Shown here: in pieces, positions 59,929 to 64,000 of the stretch
Numbering within the stretch: the first letter of the stretch is position 1
Layout: each line of letters opens with the position of its first letter
Assembly (NCBI RefSeq): GCF_032813545.1
Contig: NZ_CP136520.1
Location: forward strand, 2,598,001 to 2,662,000
Source: Nodosilinea sp. E11
GTDB lineage: Bacteria; Cyanobacteriota; Cyanobacteriia; Phormidesmidales; Phormidesmidaceae
DNA: 64,000 bases
Direction of reading: 5' to 3'
Position numbers and translations under genes: made by a program
The notes under the pieces: model-generated
What the model was told of the DNA's origin: nothing
Databases searched by the model: none
What the model saw: only the letters and a program-made list of their open reading frames with translations

Positions 59929-60342
59929 ATGCTGCAAATTACCAAACGCACCGCTATTCCCCTCAGCGAGATTGAGCTGAGCGCCGTTCGCTCCCAGGGG
60001 GCGGGAGGCCAAAACGTCAACAAAGTCGCCACCGCCATTCATCTGCGCTTTGATATCAACGCCTCATCCCTGTCGCCTCTATACAAAGAGCGCCTGCTTA
60101 ACCTAAGCGACAGCCGCATTACCAAAGACGGCATTGTGATCATCAAAGCTCAGCAGCACCGCACTCAAGAACAAAACAAAGCTGATGCCCTCGATCGCCT
60201 TAAAGCCCTGATCCAAAGCGTCACTCTCACCCCCAAAAAACGCAAGCCCACCAAACCTTCAAACAGCGCTAAGCAAAAACGCCTCGACAGCAAAACCAAG
60301 CGAGGGCAAATCAAATCTCAGCGCGGCAACGTGCGGGAATAG
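59929..60342 (+). CDS. arfB: Peptidyl-tRNA hydrolase ArfB (ribosome rescue)
   Basis: A 137-residue protein with the class-I release-factor GGQ motif in VRSQGAGGQNVNKVATAIHL. The Lys/Arg-rich C-terminal tail (PKKRKPTKPSNSAKQKRL) enters the mRNA channel of stalled ribosomes. It releases nascent chains without a stop codon. Length and layout are typical of ArfB/YaeJ; there is no codon-recognition domain. Confidence 0.95.
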   Translation: MLQITKRTAIPLSEIELSAVRSQGAGGQNVNKVATAIHLRFDINASSLSPLYKERLLNLSDSRITKDGIVIIKAQQHRTQEQNKADALDRLKALIQSVTLTPKKRKPTKPSNSAKQKRLDSKTKRGQIKSQRGNVRE

Positions 60343-60489
60343 TCGAAAGAAACCCCGGCCACCCATTTAGCTAGCGTTGGGGTTTAGCTCTAACAGTTGC
60401 CCGGAGGCGTACGTGCCAATGGGGGTTCAAAACTGTTTCAGGTTTACCGCCTGTCGGCGGCGGGCGTGGGGATGAGTGGCGATCGCAGA

Positions 60490-61449
60490 TTACCGCTCCG
60501 TCGGCTGAGGTAGAGCTGGGGATAGGACTTGATCGATTTCCTGAAGCACCTCAGGACTTAGATGCACTCCAGAAGCCGCCGCATTGTCGGTCAACTGCTC
60601 AGGGCGACTAGCCCCAACAATGGCGGCGGTGACCCGCTCGTCCTGCAAAATCCAGGCGAGAGCCAGTTGGGCCATAGAGAGGTTGAGTCGCTGGGCTATG
60701 GGCTGGAGGTTTTGAACGGCACTGAGGACGCGATCGCGCCTTACCTCATCCATAAACCCATTCATCTGGTCATTGGCGGCGCGGGAGTCGGCAGGGGGTG
60801 AGGCACCGGGCTTGTATTTGCCGGTGAGCACCCCCTGGGCCAGGGGTGACCAGACGATTTGGCCAATGCCGTTGGCGGCACAGAGGGGAAACACCTCGGC
60901 CTGGGGCTGTCGCCACAGCATCGAATACTGCGGCTGGCTGGAGACAAATTTTTCGGTATTGGCCAGGTCTAGAGCCGCTTGAATCTGAGTCGGCTGCCAT
61001 TCGCTAAAGCCGATGTAGCGCGCTTTGCCCTGGTGCACGATATCACTCAGCGCGGCCATGGTTTCTTCTAGGGGAGTTTTTGGATCGAAGCGGTGGCATT
61101 GGTAGAGATCGACATAATCGGTACCCAGACGCTGTAATGAGGCATCGATCTGCTTGTAGATTTGCGCGGCTGACAGCCCTTGATCGCTAGGCGACATGGG
61201 GAAAAACACCTTGGTGGCCAACACGTAAGAACTGCGATCGCGCCCCCGCAGCACCTCCCCCAAAAATGACTCGGCGGCTCCCCGCCCATAGACATTGGCC
61301 GTGTCGATGAAGTTGATGCCGACCTCAAAGGCTTTGTGCACACAGGCTTCGGCCTGCTGTCGCTCCACCCCGCCGCCATAGGTTAACCATGACCCCAGCG
61401 CAATTTCTGAAACGGTCAGATCGCTGTCTCCCAACTGCCGATATTTCAT
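60490..61449 (-). CDS. Aldo/keto reductase
   Basis: A 319-residue NADPH-dependent oxidoreductase of the KCNAB/YghZ type. Catalytic residues are in FIDTANVYGRG (Asp, Tyr), VLATKVFF (Lys) and DLYQCHRFD (His). The C-terminal cofactor loop is AAIVGASRPEQL. The native substrate is not evident. It is read in the same direction as the SDR gene upstream, 54 bp apart, so the two may be co-transcribed. Confidence 0.92.
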   Translation of the reverse strand: MKYRQLGDSDLTVSEIALGSWLTYGGGVERQQAEACVHKAFEVGINFIDTANVYGRGAAESFLGEVLRGRDRSSYVLATKVFFPMSPSDQGLSAAQIYKQIDASLQRLGTDYVDLYQCHRFDPKTPLEETMAALSDIVHQGKARYIGFSEWQPTQIQAALDLANTEKFVSSQPQYSMLWRQPQAEVFPLCAANGIGQIVWSPLAQGVLTGKYKPGASPPADSRAANDQMNGFMDEVRRDRVLSAVQNLQPIAQRLNLSMAQLALAWILQDERVTAAIVGASRPEQLTDNAAASGVHLSPEVLQEIDQVLSPALPQPTER

Positions 61450-61503
61450 TCCATGCTCCCGTTAAAACGTGCAGATACTCACCAATGCCCCATCAGTGCC
61501 CCA

Positions 61504-62448
61504 TTAGTGCCCCAACACCAGCTTCACCAGCCAATCTGACAAACTCGGCACCGTGAGATGGGTAAAATCTCCCTTCACTTGCTCATAGCCAGCCATCGGT
61601 TCAAACAAGCCGTCTGGGGCCTGGGAGGTTTTGGGCTGATCGGTACGCTGACCCCGAAAGCCAATGTGGGCCAGGGCAAAGTCGACCACCTCTGGCGACA
61701 ACCGCTGGGTGACATCGAGCAGGCGGCCCACATCACCCACAATGTAGTCGCGAATCGGGTGCTCGGCGGCGTAGAGAATCGCAGTCGTGACTAAGCGTGG
61801 GTCGTAGTAGGGGGGAATGCCCGTGGGCTTAACGCCGACCTTGGTACGCATGTGGTTGTAGAAAGGGGTATTGATCACCGCTGGCTTGATGCTGGTGATG
61901 TTGATAGCTTGCCCCTCGTGCTCTAGCTCTACCCGCAGCGATTCCAGAAAGCCCTCTAGCCCATGCTTGGCCGTGGAGTAGGCACTCTGCAAAGGTAGCG
62001 CCCGTCGTCCCTCCATCGACGAAATGGCAATGAGCGAGCCCTGTCCCGCTTGCTTGAGGTGAGGCAGGGCCACCTTAGCCCCATACACCTGGCCCATCAG
62101 GGTGACATCGATGATCCGCCGAAATTCTTCGATGGTCATGGCCTCAAAGGGAGCCAGCATGCCAATCGCCGCGCAGTGCACCCAGGTGTCAATGCGGCCA
62201 AAGGTGGCGATCGCAGCCTCAGCGATCGCATTGACCTGCTCAAACTCAGCGACATCGGCCACAACGGCGATCGCCTCACCCCCCGCCCGTCGAATCTGCT
62301 CCACTAACGACTCCAACCCAGCCTGATTGCGCGCGGCGACAACCACCTGAGCACCCCGCTGGGTCAACGCCAAGGCCGCATCGCGACCAATGCCGCTAGA
62401 GGCTCCTACGACGACGACCACCTGTTGGTTAATTGGCTTAAGTTGCAT
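61504..62448 (-). CDS. Short-chain dehydrogenase/reductase
   Basis: About 314 residues from MQLKPINQQVVVVVGASSGI. The Rossmann motif GASSGIGRD, the NNAG-equivalent HCAAIG, and the catalytic Ser and YSTAK are present. A ~70-residue C-terminal extension follows the SDR core (DYIVGDVGRLLDVTQRLSPE). Substrate unknown. The start at 62448 is preferred to 62484 because homologues begin here. Confidence 0.9.
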   Translation of the reverse strand: MQLKPINQQVVVVVGASSGIGRDAALALTQRGAQVVVAARNQAGLESLVEQIRRAGGEAIAVVADVAEFEQVNAIAEAAIATFGRIDTWVHCAAIGMLAPFEAMTIEEFRRIIDVTLMGQVYGAKVALPHLKQAGQGSLIAISSMEGRRALPLQSAYSTAKHGLEGFLESLRVELEHEGQAINITSIKPAVINTPFYNHMRTKVGVKPTGIPPYYDPRLVTTAILYAAEHPIRDYIVGDVGRLLDVTQRLSPEVVDFALAHIGFRGQRTDQPKTSQAPDGLFEPMAGYEQVKGDFTHLTVPSLSDWLVKLVLGH

Positions 62449-62591
62449 GAAAAAAATCTCTAGAAAAAACCCGACTGTACCCACATGGATCGTGGATAAA
62501 CAACTTGTAACGGCTGGATGCTCTGTAAAGACGAACCGTAACGCCTATGGCTTGGCTACGCCTGCGCACCTGGACAGGCGAAAAGCAGCCG

Positions 62592-64000
62592 TTAAACCAC
62601 CAGCACCTTAGCTTCGTACTCTGGTAAATCGGTCGTCAAAACCCCATCGTTAACCTCGACATCGTAATCATTTGTCCATTCATGCCAGGTGCCATTTTGG
62701 GGAAAATTTCGAACGTTATAGTCAGCCAGGTATTGCCCAGAAAAATTGATCACCACGACAATCCGAGAGCCTTCATCATTCCAACGAATGTAGGCCAGCA
62801 CCTTAGACTCTACGTCCTCATAGAAGAAATCCACATTTTCTGTGCGCAGGGCATGATTGTCTTTGCGCAGATGAATGAGCCCTCGATAGTGTTCTAACAG
62901 GTCATGGTTAGGATCATTACTTAACAGTGACCAATCAATCTTGGCCGATTCCAACGTTTTGGGATGGTAGTCTCCAAATTCTTCCCCCATCCAAATTAAC
63001 GGCACACCCATCGCCGTCATCACCAAGACGGCACCTAGCTTGACCCGTTTAAAGGCCGCTTCGTCAAAGATCTCATGGTTGGCCAACTGAACCATGAGGC
63101 GATCGTGGTCGTGGTTACTCAGGTAGTTGATAGCATTAACCGCCCCTAAATAGCCTGCCCGCTTCGCATCAATCAGTTCTTTAACCGTTTCTATATCGGT
63201 CTCATCTCCCCACAGCAGGGGCCGAATCTGATGCAAAAAGCCATCGCGCCAACAGCCATCAAGGGGGCCATCAAAGTTGGTAGCATCAGGCGATTCAGGA
63301 ATTAGCTCACCAATGTTGTAGAACGGCTTGGGCTGAGCTTGTTGGCGATTTTCGTCGGCTAGCTGGCCCAAAAAGTCAAAGTGACCCATCTGGCTAACGG
63401 CATCAAATCTAAAGCCATCAATGTGGTATTCCGCAATCCAAAATTGAAGGACATCTTTGACAAATTCCCGAGCAGGACATAGCTCTAGCTTTTCGTCATA
63501 GTGGTCGTAGTTAAATTCTGGCCCCCAGTTTTGCTCAGTGTCTTTAGGCTCGCGGTGGTACCAGTAGGTGTAATCAATTTTGGTCAGTGGAGCCTCAGAG
63601 CCAGAGTGGTTGAGAATAATGTCTAAAATGACGCGAATACCTCGAGCATGGCACTCGTCTATCAATCGTTTCAGATCTTTGCTGCTGCCGTAGGCCGCTT
63701 CCGGAGCAAAGTAGTGGTGGGTGTTATATCCCCAACTCTGCTCACCCGGAAACTCATGAATGGGCATAAGCTCAATGGCGTTGACCCCTAATTCACAAAG
63801 GTAATCAAGTTTTTCGGTAATGTGCTTAAATTGCCCTCGCGCGTAGGGATCGTCTTCGCCACCGGAAAAGTCACTGACTAGAATTTCGTAAATGATCAGC
63901 TCGTCATTCTGCGGCAGCCATTTGTCGTCGTGGCACCAAACATAATCATCGACAATGGGCATACCATCTTTAATCTGCATAACAGCAGTTTGATGGCTCT
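62592..64000 (-). CDS. GH13 alpha-amylase/branching-type enzyme, N-terminus outside the window
   Basis: At least 469 residues; the frame stays open to the window edge, and an ATG at 63980 is probably internal. Homologues I recall carry ~100 residues of a CBM48-like beta domain before the QIKDGMPIVDDYVW region. The catalytic barrel has DIILNHSG, DGFRFDAVSQ (nucleophile Asp), NIGELIPE (Glu) and LSNHDHDRL (Asp). A C-terminal beta domain ends in EYEAKVLVV. It acts on glycogen-type glucans. Exact specificity (amylase, branching or debranching) is not decided. Confidence 0.87.
   Translation of the reverse strand, partial: SHQTAVMQIKDGMPIVDDYVWCHDDKWLPQNDELIIYEILVSDFSGGEDDPYARGQFKHITEKLDYLCELGVNAIELMPIHEFPGEQSWGYNTHHYFAPEAAYGSSKDLKRLIDECHARGIRVILDIILNHSGSEAPLTKIDYTYWYHREPKDTEQNWGPEFNYDHYDEKLELCPAREFVKDVLQFWIAEYHIDGFRFDAVSQMGHFDFLGQLADENRQQAQPKPFYNIGELIPESPDATNFDGPLDGCWRDGFLHQIRPLLWGDETDIETVKELIDAKRAGYLGAVNAINYLSNHDHDRLMVQLANHEIFDEAAFKRVKLGAVLVMTAMGVPLIWMGEEFGDYHPKTLESAKIDWSLLSNDPNHDLLEHYRGLIHLRKDNHALRTENVDFFYEDVESKVLAYIRWNDEGSRIVVVINFSGQYLADYNVRNFPQNGTWHEWTNDYDVEVNDGVLTTDLPEYEAKVLVV

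Overview
The window comes from a cyanobacterium, most likely a filamentous Leptolyngbya/Nodosilinea/Phormidium-type organism. The HIP1 octamer GCGATCGC recurs across most of the window. There is a cyanate-transport/cyanase cluster, a CSP41-like short-chain dehydrogenase and a likely DUF4090 protein, and composition is moderately GC-rich. The genus is an inference; there is no rRNA to anchor it.

Left chromosomal flank (1-14532). In order: the end of a cyn operon (permease, ATPase, cyanase); an NTF2-like protein; a J-domain/pentapeptide-repeat fusion; a CSP41-like epimerase; a GntR regulator; msrA; truB; a GH13 alpha-amylase; a GNAT acetyltransferase; a Uma2-type protein; a wall amidase with a glucosaminidase domain; a SpoIID/LytB protein; and tRNA-Val(GAC).

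Integrated island (14486-50661, about 36.1 kb). A 48-bp sequence covering the 3' part of tRNA-Val is repeated exactly at 50614-50661, and a tyrosine integrase starts about 120 bp inside the left copy. The island is layered. (a) 14.6-21.2 kb holds the integrase, an excisionase-like protein, a D5-type primase/helicase, ribbon-helix-helix regulators and small unknown genes. (b) 21.4-26.3 kb is a compact operon of unknown function encoding a membrane-anchored P-loop ATPase, small membrane proteins and a membrane-anchored M23 + SLT peptidoglycan hydrolase. It is followed by eleven 11-bp-phased ACGACT(T) iterons. (c) 27-38.5 kb holds an AlbA_2 protein, a broken helicase tail, and two giant nSTAND-WD40 proteins preceded by a small protein. 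All three of the last share an N-terminal glycine/valine-rich motif resembling amyloid signalling motifs. (d) 38.7-49.8 kb is a defence cluster: a GIY-YIG-like protein, type I restriction hsdR, phd/vapC, hsdM, hsdS, a Septu-like ATPase + HNH pair, and a HEPN-like protein. (e) 49.8-50.6 kb holds a decayed integrase. No relaxase, capsid, portal or terminase gene was recognised.

Right chromosomal flank (50662-64000). A stressosome operon runs on the minus strand: rsbR, rsbS, rsbT, an RsbT-RsbX fusion, then two hybrid histidine kinases. It is followed by small stress-type genes, arfB, an aldo/keto reductase, an SDR oxidoreductase, and a GH13 amylase/branching-type enzyme cut by the window edge.

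The best candidate for an undescribed system is the motif-linked trio at 29403-38003: a small helical protein plus two STAND-WD40 receptors whose blades are nearly identical except at a few recurring positions. The membrane-ATPase/peptidoglycan-hydrolase operon with its iteron array is the second candidate.
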